A program made the translations under genes and the position numbers. From NCBI RefSeq assembly GCF_000281895.1, contig NZ_CM001558.1:496001-560000 (forward strand): 64,000 nucleotides of DNA, in the 5' to 3' direction. This stretch comes from Pseudomonas fluorescens Q2-87 (lineage in GTDB: Bacteria > Pseudomonadota > Gammaproteobacteria > Pseudomonadales > Pseudomonadaceae). How positions within the stretch are numbered: the stretch's first letter is position 1; each line of letters begins with the position of its first letter. Positions 26,928-36,624 of this stretch are shown here, piece after piece. The notes under the pieces were generated by a model that had not been told where the DNA came from, searched no databases, and worked only from the letters and a program-made list of their open reading frames with translations.

Positions 26928-29900
26928 ATGACACGGATATCGACCCCCATCAGCCAAATCCAGGAACACTACGACGTTATCGTCATCGGTTCCGGCTATG
27001 GCGGCGGCATTGCCGCCTCGCGCCTCTCCCGGGCCGGACGCAAGGTGTGCCTGCTGGAGCGTGGCCGGGAAATCCAACCCGGCGAATACCCCAACACCAT
27101 GCTCGCGGCGACCGAGGAGTTGCAGGTGCACGATCCGGACGGCCACATCGGTTCGCGCACCGGGTTGTTCGACTTGCACGTCAACGCCCAGCAGAACGTG
27201 GTGGTCGGTTGTGGCCTGGGCGGCACTTCGCTGATCAACGCCAACGTTGCGCTGGAACCGGAACCCGGGGTCTTCGACGATCCGCGCTGGCCACTGGCGG
27301 TACGTGAGCACCGCGACACCCTGCTCAAGGACGGTTATGCGCGGGCCCGGGAAATGCTCAAGCCCAACCCTTATCCAGCCTCCGGGCCGAACCTGCCCAA
27401 GCTCGACGCCCATAAAAAGTCGGCGGACTATCTCAAGCAAGGTGCGCACTTCTACAAGCCGCCGATCAACGTGACTTTCGACAAGCTGGACAACAACCTC
27501 AACCACGTCGGCGTCGAACAACTGCCCTGCAACGGGTGCGGCGATTGCGTCTCGGGCTGTAACAACAAGGCCAAGAACACCACGCTGATGAATTACCTGC
27601 CCGATGCCTGGAACCACGGTGCGGAGATTTTCTGCCAGGCCCAGGTGCGGCACCTGGAGCGCGACGGCAACGGTTGGATCGTGCATTTCCAATACCTGGA
27701 CAGCGGCCGCGAGATGTTCTCGGCACCCACGCTGTTCGTGCGCGCCGACATCGTGGTGGTGTCCGCCGGGACCCTGGGTTCCACCGAGATCCTGTTGCGT
27801 TCCCGGGATAAAGGCCTGCCGATGTCCGGCCAACTGGGCGAGAACATGAGCGGCAACGGCGACATCCTCGGGTTCGGCCATAACTGCGACCAGACCATCA
27901 ACGGGATTGGCTTCGGCGCCCATTCGGCCAAGGAACTCGAAGCGGTGGGGCCGTGCATTACCTCGGTCATCGACATGCGCACCGAGGGCGACTGGCGCAG
28001 CCGCATGGTCATCGAGGAAGGCTCGATCCCCGGGGCCCTCGGTCGGCCGATGGTGCCGAGCATGGCCGCGTTCTCGGAAATGATCGGCGTGCCCACCGAC
28101 ACGGGCTTCGGCGCCAGCCTCAAATACAAGGGCCGCGAAGCCGAGAGTTTTCTGCGAGGTCCTTACTACGGCGCGCTGCATAACATGCAGACCTACCTCA
28201 TCATGAGCCACGACGATGGCAAGGGCCGCATGCTGCTCGACAACAAGGATCAGTTGCGCATCGATTGGCCCGGCGTCGGCGAACAGGAAAACGTCACCCT
28301 CGGCAACGAGCGCTTGCACCAGAGCACCAAGGCGTTGGGCGGGATCTGGGTCGAGAACCCGATCTGGACCAAGCTGCTCAAGCACAGCATCGTCTCGGTC
28401 CACCCGTTGGGCGGTTGTGTGATGGGCGAAGATGCGACGCAAGGCGTGGTCAACCACAAGGGCCAAGTGTTCAGTGGCGCCAGCGGAACCGACGTCTACC
28501 CTGGCCTGTATGTCACCGATGGTGCGGTGATCCCGACGTCGCTGGCGGTCAATCCGCTGCTGACCATCTCGGCGGTGAGTGAGCGCAACATGGGGCTGCT
28601 GGCGGCCGACCGGGGTTGGATCATCGACTACACGCTGCCGTCGGCCCCGCGCAAACCGGTGGCCGCGCCGACCCTCGGCGTGCAGTTCACCGAAACCATG
28701 AAGGGTTATTTTTCCACAGCCTTCACCCAGCCCCAGGGCACCGATCTCACGTTATACGAAGCGGCGGCCAAGCGTGGCAAGGCTGAAAACTCGCCTATCG
28801 AATTCACCCTGACCATCACCGCCGACGACCTCAACCGCCTGATCAAGGAGCCGGAGCACGCCGCGACCCTGGTGGGCACGCTGGATGCGCCGCTGCTCTC
28901 GCCGCAACCGCTGGTCGCCAGCAACGGCGTGTTCAATCTGTTCGAGCAGTACCAGGAACAGGTTGGCGTGCGGCACATGAACTACGACATGAAGCTGAGC
29001 GCCGAAGACGGCAATGACTACTACTTCAGCGCCTTCAAGACCGTGCCCGAGGATAACGGCGTGCTGAACATCTGGCACGACACCAGCACGCTGTATGTCA
29101 CCCTGTATCGCGGGCCGGACAAGACCGGTGCGGTGATTGGCTCGGGGGTGATGCACATTCTGCCGGCCGACTTCGCCAAGCAGATGACCACCATGAAAGT
29201 GCTCAACGCCCGCAATGAACGCGAGCGCGTCGAGGCATTGGCGCGGTTCGGAAAATTCTTCGCCGGTATCTTGTGGGAAAGTTACGGCGGGGTGTTTGCC
29301 GGTGATGTCTACTTCAATCCGGATGCGCCACCTCGCATCAAGCGGCCCTTGGACGCGCCAGCGCCGACCGTGCATTTCTTCCAGACCGAAGACAACGTCG
29401 AGCTGCGCCTGACCCGTTACCAGGCGGGCAGCAAGGGCCCGGTGATGCTGGTGCACGGCCTGGGCGTTGGCTCGAATATTTTCTCCACCGACACCATCCA
29501 TACCAACCTGCTGGAGTACTTGTGCAAGCACGACTACGACGTCTGGTTGTTGGATCTGCGTGTGAGCATTTTGCTGCCGGCCAGCAAGAATGAATGGAAT
29601 GGCGACCAGGTGGCCCAATACGATTTCAAGGCCGCCATCGAGCAGATCCAGCAGGCGACCCTGGCCCGCGACGTGCAATGCGTGGTGCATTGCTACGGTG
29701 CGACGACCTTCTTCATGTCGATGCTGGCGGGCTTGCAAGGGGTGCGCTCGGTGGTCTGCTCGCAGATAGCCACCGATGTGGTAGTGGCCACTGCGACGGG
29801 TTTGAAGGCCGGCCTGCACCTGCCGGGGATGCTCGATGCCATTGGCATCAAGTCGCTTACCGCCTACGCCGACACCAAGGAAACCTGGTTCAACAAACTC

Positions 29901-30380
29901 TACGACAAGGCCCTCAACGGCTATGCCCGGATCGAGGCCCAGGGCTACTGCACCAACCCGGTCTGCCACCGCATCACGTTCATGTACGCCTCGCTGTACC
30001 GCCACGACACCCTCAACGAAACCCTGCACGACAACCTGCATGAGCTGTTCGGCGAATCGAACATGCACACCTTCGAGCACCTGGCGCTGATCGTGCGCAA
30101 GGGGCACTTGGTGGACTTCAAGGGCAACGACGTCTACATGCCGCACTTCGACCGGCTGAAGTTGCCGATCTGCTTCATCAGCGGCGCCGATAACCAGTGC
30201 TACCTGCCGCAGAGCACCCTCAAGACCTATGAGCGACTGTGCGACATGCACGGCCCGCAACTGTTCAGCCGCCACGAGGTGCCGGGCTACGGCCACATCG
30301 ACTGCATGTTTGGCAAGGATGCGGTGATGGATGTGTATCCGATCATTCTCGGGCATCTGGAGAAGACGGCGCTCGGCTAG
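26928..30380 (+). CDS. GMC oxidoreductase fused to alpha/beta hydrolase
   Basis: 1150 residues with two enzymes in one chain. Residues about 15-570 form a cholesterol-oxidase-like GMC flavoenzyme, with the FAD site VIVIGSGYGGGIAASRL, the family insert CNGCGDCVSGC (cysteine-rich, possibly metal-binding), the HPLGGCVMG region and the closing VNPLLTISA motif. Residues about 600-810 form a beta-rich linker. Residues about 835-1150 form an alpha/beta hydrolase with VMLVHGLGVGS and a C-terminal GYGHIDCMFG. The usual nucleophile elbow appears as HCYGATT, with Tyr in place of Ser, so hydrolase activity is doubtful. Substrate unknown; sterol- or polyketide-like molecules are possible. It starts a three-gene run with the di-haem protein and the phosphoesterase. 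Confidence 0.88.
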   Translation: MTRISTPISQIQEHYDVIVIGSGYGGGIAASRLSRAGRKVCLLERGREIQPGEYPNTMLAATEELQVHDPDGHIGSRTGLFDLHVNAQQNVVVGCGLGGTSLINANVALEPEPGVFDDPRWPLAVREHRDTLLKDGYARAREMLKPNPYPASGPNLPKLDAHKKSADYLKQGAHFYKPPINVTFDKLDNNLNHVGVEQLPCNGCGDCVSGCNNKAKNTTLMNYLPDAWNHGAEIFCQAQVRHLERDGNGWIVHFQYLDSGREMFSAPTLFVRADIVVVSAGTLGSTEILLRSRDKGLPMSGQLGENMSGNGDILGFGHNCDQTINGIGFGAHSAKELEAVGPCITSVIDMRTEGDWRSRMVIEEGSIPGALGRPMVPSMAAFSEMIGVPTDTGFGASLKYKGREAESFLRGPYYGALHNMQTYLIMSHDDGKGRMLLDNKDQLRIDWPGVGEQENVTLGNERLHQSTKALGGIWVENPIWTKLLKHSIVSVHPLGGCVMGEDATQGVVNHKGQVFSGASGTDVYPGLYVTDGAVIPTSLAVNPLLTISAVSERNMGLLAADRGWIIDYTLPSAPRKPVAAPTLGVQFTETMKGYFSTAFTQPQGTDLTLYEAAAKRGKAENSPIEFTLTITADDLNRLIKEPEHAATLVGTLDAPLLSPQPLVASNGVFNLFEQYQEQVGVRHMNYDMKLSAEDGNDYYFSAFKTVPEDNGVLNIWHDTSTLYVTLYRGPDKTGAVIGSGVMHILPADFAKQMTTMKVLNARNERERVEALARFGKFFAGILWESYGGVFAGDVYFNPDAPPRIKRPLDAPAPTVHFFQTEDNVELRLTRYQAGSKGPVMLVHGLGVGSNIFSTDTIHTNLLEYLCKHDYDVWLLDLRVSILLPASKNEWNGDQVAQYDFKAAIEQIQQATLARDVQCVVHCYGATTFFMSMLAGLQGVRSVVCSQIATDVVVATATGLKAGLHLPGMLDAIGIKSLTAYADTKETWFNKLYDKALNGYARIEAQGYCTNPVCHRITFMYASLYRHDTLNETLHDNLHELFGESNMHTFEHLALIVRKGHLVDFKGNDVYMPHFDRLKLPICFISGADNQCYLPQSTLKTYERLCDMHGPQLFSRHEVPGYGHIDCMFGKDAVMDVYPIILGHLEKTALG

Positions 30381-30395
30381 GAGAACAGCGGACCC

Positions 30396-30494
30396 GTGGC
30401 GAGGGAGCTTGCTCCCGCTCGGCTGCGAAGCAGTCGTCGCTTTTGAATCTTGGGGGCCGCTACGCGGCCCAGCGGGAGCAAGCTCCCTCGCCAC
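30396..30494. repeat. REP inverted pair (type A)
   Basis: GTGGCGAGGGAGC arms 99 bp end to end, between the GMC gene and the di-haem gene. Confidence 0.9.
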
Positions 30495-30534
30495 ATGGGT
30501 TTTGTGGTGAGTCAAGAATAAGGAAACGGACGTC

Positions 30535-32403
30535 ATGAACACTTACATCCGCTGGTTCCAACGCATCATCTGGGTCGGGATTGTCATGAACATGGTCTTC
30601 GCGATCCCGGCGCTGTTCGCCCCGGCGTTGCTGACGTCCATGCTCGGCCTGCCGCCCGTGTTGTCCGATCCCTGGCTGGAGAACAGCGGCATGTTGCTGG
30701 TGGGGATCAGCCTTTTCTACATGCCCTCGGGGTTCGATGCGCCGCGTTTCGTGGTGCATTCATGGTTGTGCGTGCTGTCGCGGCTGGTGGCGGTGGTGTT
30801 CTGGATCTACCTGATCAACACCAACAACCAGGGCTCGTTGTTCGAGCCGATGTTGATGGGTGACTTGAGCATGTTCCTGATCCTGGGCGTGCTGCTGTAC
30901 CTGGGCAGCCCGGCCGCCAATCGTCCGCTGGCCTTGCTCTGCGCCGGTTGGCGGGAATGGCGCGCCGGCTGGGCGCTGCGCTGGCAGAACCATGGTTTCA
31001 AGGTCGGTACGCTGGTGGTGGTATTGCTGCTGGGTTTCATCGGCTATCAGACCTGGTACCAGATGATCCGCGAGGTGCCGCAAGCGGACTTCGCCTCCGA
31101 TGAGGACCACTACAAATATGCCGCCATCGGCCTGGGTATCGAGGCGCGCATCCCGTACTACCTGTTCGCTGTGCTGCCGCAGATGTGCCCGGAAAAACTG
31201 CCCAAGCCTGGCGGTTATGAGGTGTTCGGTTTCCTCTACGAGAACGGCAACGACCTGCCCATCGGCATGGCCAAGCGGCAGCTCGGCTACCCCACGGTCG
31301 AGCCCAACTGCGCCCTTTGCCACACCGGTTCCTATCGGGCCAATGCCACCGATGTCGCGGTTCCGGTCGCCACCGCGCCGGCCAATACCCTGCAGCTGCA
31401 AGCCTTCCAGTGGTTCGCCTACGATTGTGCCAGCGATCCGAAATTCACCCCCGATGCGGTGATGACGGCGATCAACAGTAAATTCCAACTGGGTTTCTTT
31501 GAAAAGCTCTACAACCGCTACCTGATCATCCCGATGGCCAAGAGCGCGCTGCTCAAGCAGAAGCAGGCCTATGCCTGGCAGAAGTTGCGTCCAGCCCAAG
31601 GGCCAGGACGGACCGACACCTTCAACCCGACCAAAATGGTGGTGTTCGGATTCCCGGATGATTCAACCATCGGCACCGTGGACCTGCCGCAAGTCTGGAA
31701 CCAGAAGCCCCGCGAGTCCTTGTATCTGCACTGGGATGGCAATAACAACGACATCCACGAGCGCAACTACGCAGCGGCGATGGCCGTGGGCGCGACGCCG
31801 CAATCGGTGTTGCCACCGAGTTTCAACCGCGTGACCAACTGGCTGCTGGGCCACAAGGCGCCCACGTGGCCGTTCGCCCTGGACCAGGCGAAAGTCGCCC
31901 AGGGCAAACCGATCTGGGACCAGAACTGCGCCGGTTGCCACGATTTCGGCCGCACCGACACCGGCCAGGTCACCACCCACATCGACCAGTTGGGCACCGA
32001 TCCCCATCGACTCAACTCTTTCACTGAAGGTTTGGTGACAGCATTCCACGGCTTCAAGAAACCACCGTTCGACTTCAACGCGTACCGCAAGACCCAAAGC
32101 TATAGCAACACCCCCACCGATGGCGTCTGGCTGCGCGCGCCGTACCTGCACAACGGCTCGGTGCCGACCCTGTGGGATCTGCTGCAACCGCCGGAACAGC
32201 GTCCGCAGGTGTTCTACACCGGCTCCGACGTCTACGACCAACAGAAGGTCGGCTTCGTCACCAGCGGCGCGCAGATGAAGGCGTCGGCGGACTTCAAGTA
32301 TGACACCCGCCTGGAAGGCAACCACAACGGCGGCCACTTGTATGGCACGCAGCTGTCGGACGTCGACAAACGGGCCCTGATCGAATTCATGAAAACCCTG
32401 TAG
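30535..32403 (+). CDS. Membrane-anchored di-haem RoxA-like cytochrome c
   Basis: 622 residues. The N-terminus holds about five membrane segments (residues 8-35, 48-68, 76-98, 106-124 and 155-173). The periplasmic part has two c-type haem motifs, CALCH at 259-263 and CAGCH at 465-469. The spacing of about 200 residues and the intervening WNQKPRESLYLHWDGNNND segment resemble RoxA/RoxB rubber dioxygenases and related di-haem proteins. A catalytic oxygenase or electron-transfer role is possible. The neighbouring GMC flavoenzyme would be a natural partner. Annotation as RoxA-like is from haem spacing and local motifs seen by eye. Confidence 0.8.
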   Translation: MNTYIRWFQRIIWVGIVMNMVFAIPALFAPALLTSMLGLPPVLSDPWLENSGMLLVGISLFYMPSGFDAPRFVVHSWLCVLSRLVAVVFWIYLINTNNQGSLFEPMLMGDLSMFLILGVLLYLGSPAANRPLALLCAGWREWRAGWALRWQNHGFKVGTLVVVLLLGFIGYQTWYQMIREVPQADFASDEDHYKYAAIGLGIEARIPYYLFAVLPQMCPEKLPKPGGYEVFGFLYENGNDLPIGMAKRQLGYPTVEPNCALCHTGSYRANATDVAVPVATAPANTLQLQAFQWFAYDCASDPKFTPDAVMTAINSKFQLGFFEKLYNRYLIIPMAKSALLKQKQAYAWQKLRPAQGPGRTDTFNPTKMVVFGFPDDSTIGTVDLPQVWNQKPRESLYLHWDGNNNDIHERNYAAAMAVGATPQSVLPPSFNRVTNWLLGHKAPTWPFALDQAKVAQGKPIWDQNCAGCHDFGRTDTGQVTTHIDQLGTDPHRLNSFTEGLVTAFHGFKKPPFDFNAYRKTQSYSNTPTDGVWLRAPYLHNGSVPTLWDLLQPPEQRPQVFYTGSDVYDQQKVGFVTSGAQMKASADFKYDTRLEGNHNGGHLYGTQLSDVDKRALIEFMKTL

Positions 32404-32430
32404 CCCAGGGCAATGCGAAGGAGCGTCCAC

Positions 32431-33675
32431 ATGTCATTACTGCATCATTGGGAACATGAGTTCGACAAGGTCAAGGTCCGCCTGCACGGGTTGGTCACGC
32501 GGCTGGAGATGTCCTGGAAGAAACTCGTCAACGACCTGGAGCCCGAGGAGTTCCAAGCCATCGTCGCGCTGCTGCAACGAGGCCACGACCAGGCGCAGCA
32601 TGTCATCGAGCATGGCGACTTGCCGGACGACGAACCGGCGGTGCCTTGGGAGCTGGCCCACGGCTTGTCGATCCTGAAGATCGGCAACGCCACGCCGTTG
32701 CCGCAAAGCGAAGACGAGTTGCCAACCCGGGTGCTCAAGGACGGCACATTGCTGGGCTGTCGCAAATGGGAGCTGCTGGATCTGTTGTGGAGCGAGGCGT
32801 TGCTCAAGTGGATCGAGAACCTGCGCCACCACGCGCCGTTTGCCACGACTCCGGCGCTGGTGAAAATGGACAGCGACGTCGTCCTGGCCATCGCTGGCGA
32901 CTGGGGCACCGGGCCCTTCGACAGTCACGCACCGGCGGTGGCCGTAGCCAACCAGATGCAACTGGCCCTGGCCGATTTCACCATCCATCTGGGTGATGTC
33001 TATTACGCCGGCACTCATTCCCAGGAAGACGTCGACATGGTCGGCTGGCCCCAGGGCAAGCATGGCTCGTTCACCCTCAACTCCAACCATGAGATGTACA
33101 GCGGCGCCCACGGTTACTTCAAGGAGCTGGCCAAGCGCTTCCCGGTGCAGCAGGGCACCAGTTACTTTGCCTTGTACAGCGACGACTGGCTGGTGGTCGG
33201 CCTCGACAGCGCCTACGCCTCGGACGCCATGAACCTGTACATGGACGGCACCCTCAATACGCAACAGATCGAGTGGATGAAGAGCCTGCCCAAGCGCAAG
33301 AAGCTGATGGTGCTCAGTCATCACCAGGGCTTCGATATTTCCGGGCACAACAAGACCGCGCTTTACCAACCGGTATGCGATGCCCTGGGGCGTGAACCGG
33401 ACTATTGGTACTGGGGCCATTTGCACAACGGTATCTGCTACGCCACCCAGGGCGGCTTGCATGCACGCTGCGCCGGGCACGGGGCGATACCCTACGGCAC
33501 CACCAGCGAACTGAACGGGCATGCCCGGGTGTTGTGGTCAGAGACTCAGCTGGCGGGGGACGTGGTGTATCCGGAGCGGGTGTTGAATGGGTATGTGAAG
33601 GTGCGGCTGGTGGGAGAGAACATCGAAGAGACGTTTTATGGGGAGGATGGGTCGGTGCGGTGGTCTTCCAAGTAA
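32431..33675 (+). CDS. Calcineurin-type metallophosphoesterase
   Basis: 414 residues. The phosphoesterase core follows an N-terminal helical part of about 135 residues. Metal-site motifs are AIAGDWGTG, HLGDVYYAG, NSNHEMYSG (Asn-His-Glu), LSHHQGF and WGHLHNG. The first metal motif reads GDWGTG instead of the usual GDxH. The start at MSLLHHWEHEFD has an AAGGAG ribosome site and lies 27 bp after the di-haem gene, so the two are likely co-transcribed. Substrate unknown. Confidence 0.85.
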   Translation: MSLLHHWEHEFDKVKVRLHGLVTRLEMSWKKLVNDLEPEEFQAIVALLQRGHDQAQHVIEHGDLPDDEPAVPWELAHGLSILKIGNATPLPQSEDELPTRVLKDGTLLGCRKWELLDLLWSEALLKWIENLRHHAPFATTPALVKMDSDVVLAIAGDWGTGPFDSHAPAVAVANQMQLALADFTIHLGDVYYAGTHSQEDVDMVGWPQGKHGSFTLNSNHEMYSGAHGYFKELAKRFPVQQGTSYFALYSDDWLVVGLDSAYASDAMNLYMDGTLNTQQIEWMKSLPKRKKLMVLSHHQGFDISGHNKTALYQPVCDALGREPDYWYWGHLHNGICYATQGGLHARCAGHGAIPYGTTSELNGHARVLWSETQLAGDVVYPERVLNGYVKVRLVGENIEETFYGEDGSVRWSSK

Positions 33676-33696
33676 TGGGTGAATGCTAGACCGCTT

Positions 33697-33777
33697 TCGC
33701 GAGCAAGCCCGCTCCCACATTCGACCGCATTTCTTCTGAAGAAACCGGGCCAACTGTGGGAGCGAGCCTGCTCGCGA
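33697..33777. repeat. REP inverted pair (type B)
   Basis: TCGCGAGCAAGCCCGCTCCC at the left, inverse copy at the right, between the convergent phosphoesterase and gbcA genes. Confidence 0.88.
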
Positions 33778-33788
33778 AGCTTTTGCTG

Positions 33789-35084
33789 TCAGCCCTGGAC
33801 CGGAACGCCCTTGAGGTACGGCGCGGGCTCGGCCCCCAGGTTGTTGAGCAGACGCTCGCTGTACCAGTCCACGAAGTTCACCACACCGAACTCATAAGTC
33901 TTGGAATACGGACCCGGCTGGTAGGCAGTGGAGTTGATGCCGCGCTGGTTTTCTTCGGCCAGGCGACGGTCCTGGTCATTGGTGGCGTCCCAGACCTCAC
34001 GCATGCGCGCCACGTCGTAATCCACGCCTTCGACCGCGTCCTTATGCACGATCCACTTGGTGGTGACCATGGTTTCCTGGGCGCTGATCGGCCACACGGT
34101 GAACACGATGATGTGGTCGCCCATGCAGTGGTTCCACGAATGTGGCAAGTGCAGGATGCGCATCGAGCCCAGGTCCGGGTTCTTGATGCGGCCCATCAGC
34201 TTGGCGCAGCCTTGCTTGCCGTCCAGGGTCATCGACACGGTGCCCTTGAGCAGCGGCATGCGCACGATACGGTTGCGCAGGCCGAAACTGGCGTGGGCGT
34301 AAGGGATCTTCTCGGCTTCCCAGGCAGCAGCGGAGGCGGCTACGTGGTCCTTGAACGCCTGGTCGGCGCGCGGGTCGGTGACGTCGTCCCACTCCAGCAG
34401 AGTCTTGAGCAGTTCAGGGTGCGAGGCGTTGCAGTGGTAGCACTCGCGGTTGTTCTCCAGCACCAGTTTCCAGTTGGCCTTTTCCATCAAGGTGGTTTGC
34501 ACCGCCACCTTGGTGTTCTCCATGTCGTACGGTTCCATGTAATGGTTCAGCGTCGACAGGAAATCATCGATGGCTGGCGGGTTCTCGGCCAGGCTGATGA
34601 AGATGTAGCCGCCAGCGGTCTTCACGTTCACAGGCTTCAGGCCGTACTGCTTCATGTCGAAGTCGGCGCCCATCTCGGTGCCGGCGAACAGCAGGCGACC
34701 GTCCAGTTCGTAGGTCCATTGGTGATAATGGCAGACCAGCTTGGCGACCTTGCCTTTCTCGCTGGTGCACAGGCGCGAACCGCGGTGGCGGCAGACGTTA
34801 TGGAACGCGTGCACCACACCTTCGGCGCCGCGAATCACGATGATCGGGTTCTTGCCGACTTGCAGGGTCAGGTAGTTGCCCTTGGCCGGGATCTCGCAGG
34901 TCATGCCGGCGATCAACCATTCCTTCTGGAAGATTTCCTGCATGTCGATATCAAACAGGCGCTCATCGCTGTAGAACGGTTGCGGCAACGAGTAGGTGCG
35001 TTCGCGCTCTTGCAGCATTTGCGCGGTGGCCTTGCGTGCGGGTTCCAGCGGATCGCCCAGGCTCAGGGTAGTGGTGACGTCCAT
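33789..35084 (-). CDS. gbcA: Glycine betaine monooxygenase, Rieske oxygenase subunit
   Basis: 431 residues, Rieske non-haem iron oxygenase that demethylates glycine betaine to dimethylglycine and formaldehyde. The Rieske 2Fe-2S ligands are Cys98-x-His100 and Cys118-x2-His121, and the mononuclear iron region is NRECYHCNASHPELL. Electrons come from GbcB, encoded divergently. The start was set at MDVTTTLSLGD with GAGGAT upstream; the open frame continues for 46 codons into the intergenic region without family similarity. Confidence 0.96.
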   Translation of the reverse strand: MDVTTTLSLGDPLEPARKATAQMLQERERTYSLPQPFYSDERLFDIDMQEIFQKEWLIAGMTCEIPAKGNYLTLQVGKNPIIVIRGAEGVVHAFHNVCRHRGSRLCTSEKGKVAKLVCHYHQWTYELDGRLLFAGTEMGADFDMKQYGLKPVNVKTAGGYIFISLAENPPAIDDFLSTLNHYMEPYDMENTKVAVQTTLMEKANWKLVLENNRECYHCNASHPELLKTLLEWDDVTDPRADQAFKDHVAASAAAWEAEKIPYAHASFGLRNRIVRMPLLKGTVSMTLDGKQGCAKLMGRIKNPDLGSMRILHLPHSWNHCMGDHIIVFTVWPISAQETMVTTKWIVHKDAVEGVDYDVARMREVWDATNDQDRRLAEENQRGINSTAYQPGPYSKTYEFGVVNFVDWYSERLLNNLGAEPAPYLKGVPVQG

Positions 35085-35266
35085 CGTTTTATCCTCGTGG
35101 CCCTCTAAGCGGAGCCGGTGAAAATGACTAATCGGTTGTGCTACGCAAGGCAGAAAAACTTCGTTATCTGTTGTGGCGAGTGTGGGGCCGCGCAGGTGCA
35201 GAACCTTATCCATGGGCGACATGGCCCAATCTGTTCCCGACGCCCAAGACCCGGTGGTTGGGGGCT

Positions 35267-35301
35267 GGTCGCGATAAGTATGTCAATGTCGCGAATAGGT
35301 A
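35267..35301. promoter_or_regulatory. 20-bp-spaced direct repeat between gbcA and gbcB
   Basis: GGTCGCGATAAGTA (35267) recurs 20 bp later as TGTCGCGAATAGGTA with one extra base. It lies in the divergent gbcA-gbcB promoter region, about 68 bp before the gbcB start and 183 bp before the gbcA start. It shares GTCGY and the two-turn spacing with the repeat upstream of cbcX. Both are candidates for GbdR binding, as inference. Confidence 0.5.
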
Positions 35302-35368
35302 AACGGTGGTGCCAGCGCCTGCGCACAATCGCCATCATGAAGGCCGGCAGTCGGCCGTGGAGATCAGC

Positions 35369-36469
35369 ATGTCCAATAACTTCCTGAACCCGGTCACGAC
35401 CCAGACCTGGGCCAATGGCCGACATATCGTGCGTTGCGTCAAAGTCATCCAGGAAACCTGGGATGTGCGCACGTTCTGCTTTATGGCCGACCAGCCGATC
35501 ATGTTCTTTTTCAAGCCCGGGCAGTTTGTCACCCTGGAGCTGGAAATCGAAGGCCAGCCGATCATGCGTTCCTACACCATCTCCAGCTCGCCGTCGGTGC
35601 CCTACAGTTTCTCGGTGACCATCAAGCGCGTGCCGGGGGGCAAGGTTTCCAACTGGCTGCATGACACCCTGCATGAAGGCCAGGAGCTGGCGGTTCACGG
35701 GCCGGTGGGCTTGTTCAACGCAATGGATTTCCCCAGCCCCAAAGTCCTGTACCTGAGTGGTGGCGTGGGGATCACCCCGTGCATGTCCATGGCGCGCTGG
35801 TTCTACGACACCAACGCCAACGTCGACATGACCTTCGTCCACAGCGCCCGGTCCCCCAAGGACATCATTTACCACCGCGAGCTGGAGCACATGGCGTCGC
35901 GGATCGACAACTTCAGCTTGCACCTGATCTGTGAAAAACACGGCCTGGGCGAGCCTTGGGCCGGGTATCGCGGATACCTGAACCACAAGATGCTGGAATT
36001 GATGGTGCCCGATTTCCTCGAGCGCGAAGTGTTCTGCTGCGGCCCGACGCCGTACATGAGCGCGGTCAAGCGCCTGTTGGAAGCCGCCGGCTACGACATG
36101 AAGCGTTACCACGAGGAGTCCTTCGGCGCCACGCCAGCGGAAGCCCGTGCCGATGCGGTGGAACAGGCCGAGCAGGCGGCGGATGCGCCTGAAGTCGATA
36201 AAGCGGATTTGCACCAGGTCGAATTCGTCGCCTCGGGCAAGAGCATCGCCGTGGCACCGGGCGAAACCGTCCATGCCGCGGCCGCCAAGCTCGGCCTGCT
36301 GATTCCCAAGGCCTGCGGCATGGGCATCTGCGGCACCTGCAAGGTCATGAAGCTGGGTGGGGAAGTGGAGATGGAGCACAACGGCGGCATCACCGAGGAC
36401 GACGAGGCCGAGGGGTACATCCTGTCGTGCTGCAGCGTGCCGAAAGGGGATGTGCGGATCGAGTTTTGA
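35369..36469 (+). CDS. gbcB: Glycine betaine monooxygenase, reductase subunit
   Basis: 366 residues. It comprises a flavin reductase part (RSYTISSSPS for flavin, then GGVGITPCMSM for NAD(P)H) and a C-terminal plant-type 2Fe-2S ferredoxin domain (KACGMGICGTCKV, with a final cysteine in LSCCSV). It supplies electrons to GbcA. The start at MSNNFLNPV has a GGAGA ribosome site and gives the same length as the P. aeruginosa protein. Divergent from gbcA. Confidence 0.96.
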   Translation: MSNNFLNPVTTQTWANGRHIVRCVKVIQETWDVRTFCFMADQPIMFFFKPGQFVTLELEIEGQPIMRSYTISSSPSVPYSFSVTIKRVPGGKVSNWLHDTLHEGQELAVHGPVGLFNAMDFPSPKVLYLSGGVGITPCMSMARWFYDTNANVDMTFVHSARSPKDIIYHRELEHMASRIDNFSLHLICEKHGLGEPWAGYRGYLNHKMLELMVPDFLEREVFCCGPTPYMSAVKRLLEAAGYDMKRYHEESFGATPAEARADAVEQAEQAADAPEVDKADLHQVEFVASGKSIAVAPGETVHAAAAKLGLLIPKACGMGICGTCKVMKLGGEVEMEHNGGITEDDEAEGYILSCCSVPKGDVRIEF

Positions 36470-36486
36470 TCGGCGATGAGCCCCCT

Positions 36487-36585
36487 GTGGCGAGGGAGCT
36501 TGCTCCCGCTCGGCTGCGCAGCAGTCGTCGCTTTTGAAATCTTGGGGCCGCTGCGCGACCCAGCGGGAGCAAGCTCCCTCGCCAC
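36487..36585. repeat. REP inverted pair (type A)
   Basis: GTGGCGAGGGAGC arms 99 bp end to end between the convergent gbcB and ltaE genes. Confidence 0.9.
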
Positions 36586-36619
36586 AAAAAGCCTCCCAAA
36601 GCCACGCAGGCTTTGGGAG
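36586..36619 (-). terminator. Rho-independent terminator of the threonine aldolase gene
   Basis: Stem CTCCCAAAGCC / GGCTTTGGGAG with a 5-base loop, followed on the minus strand by five T. It starts 6 bp after the stop codon. Confidence 0.88.
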
Positions 36620-36624
36620 TCGCC

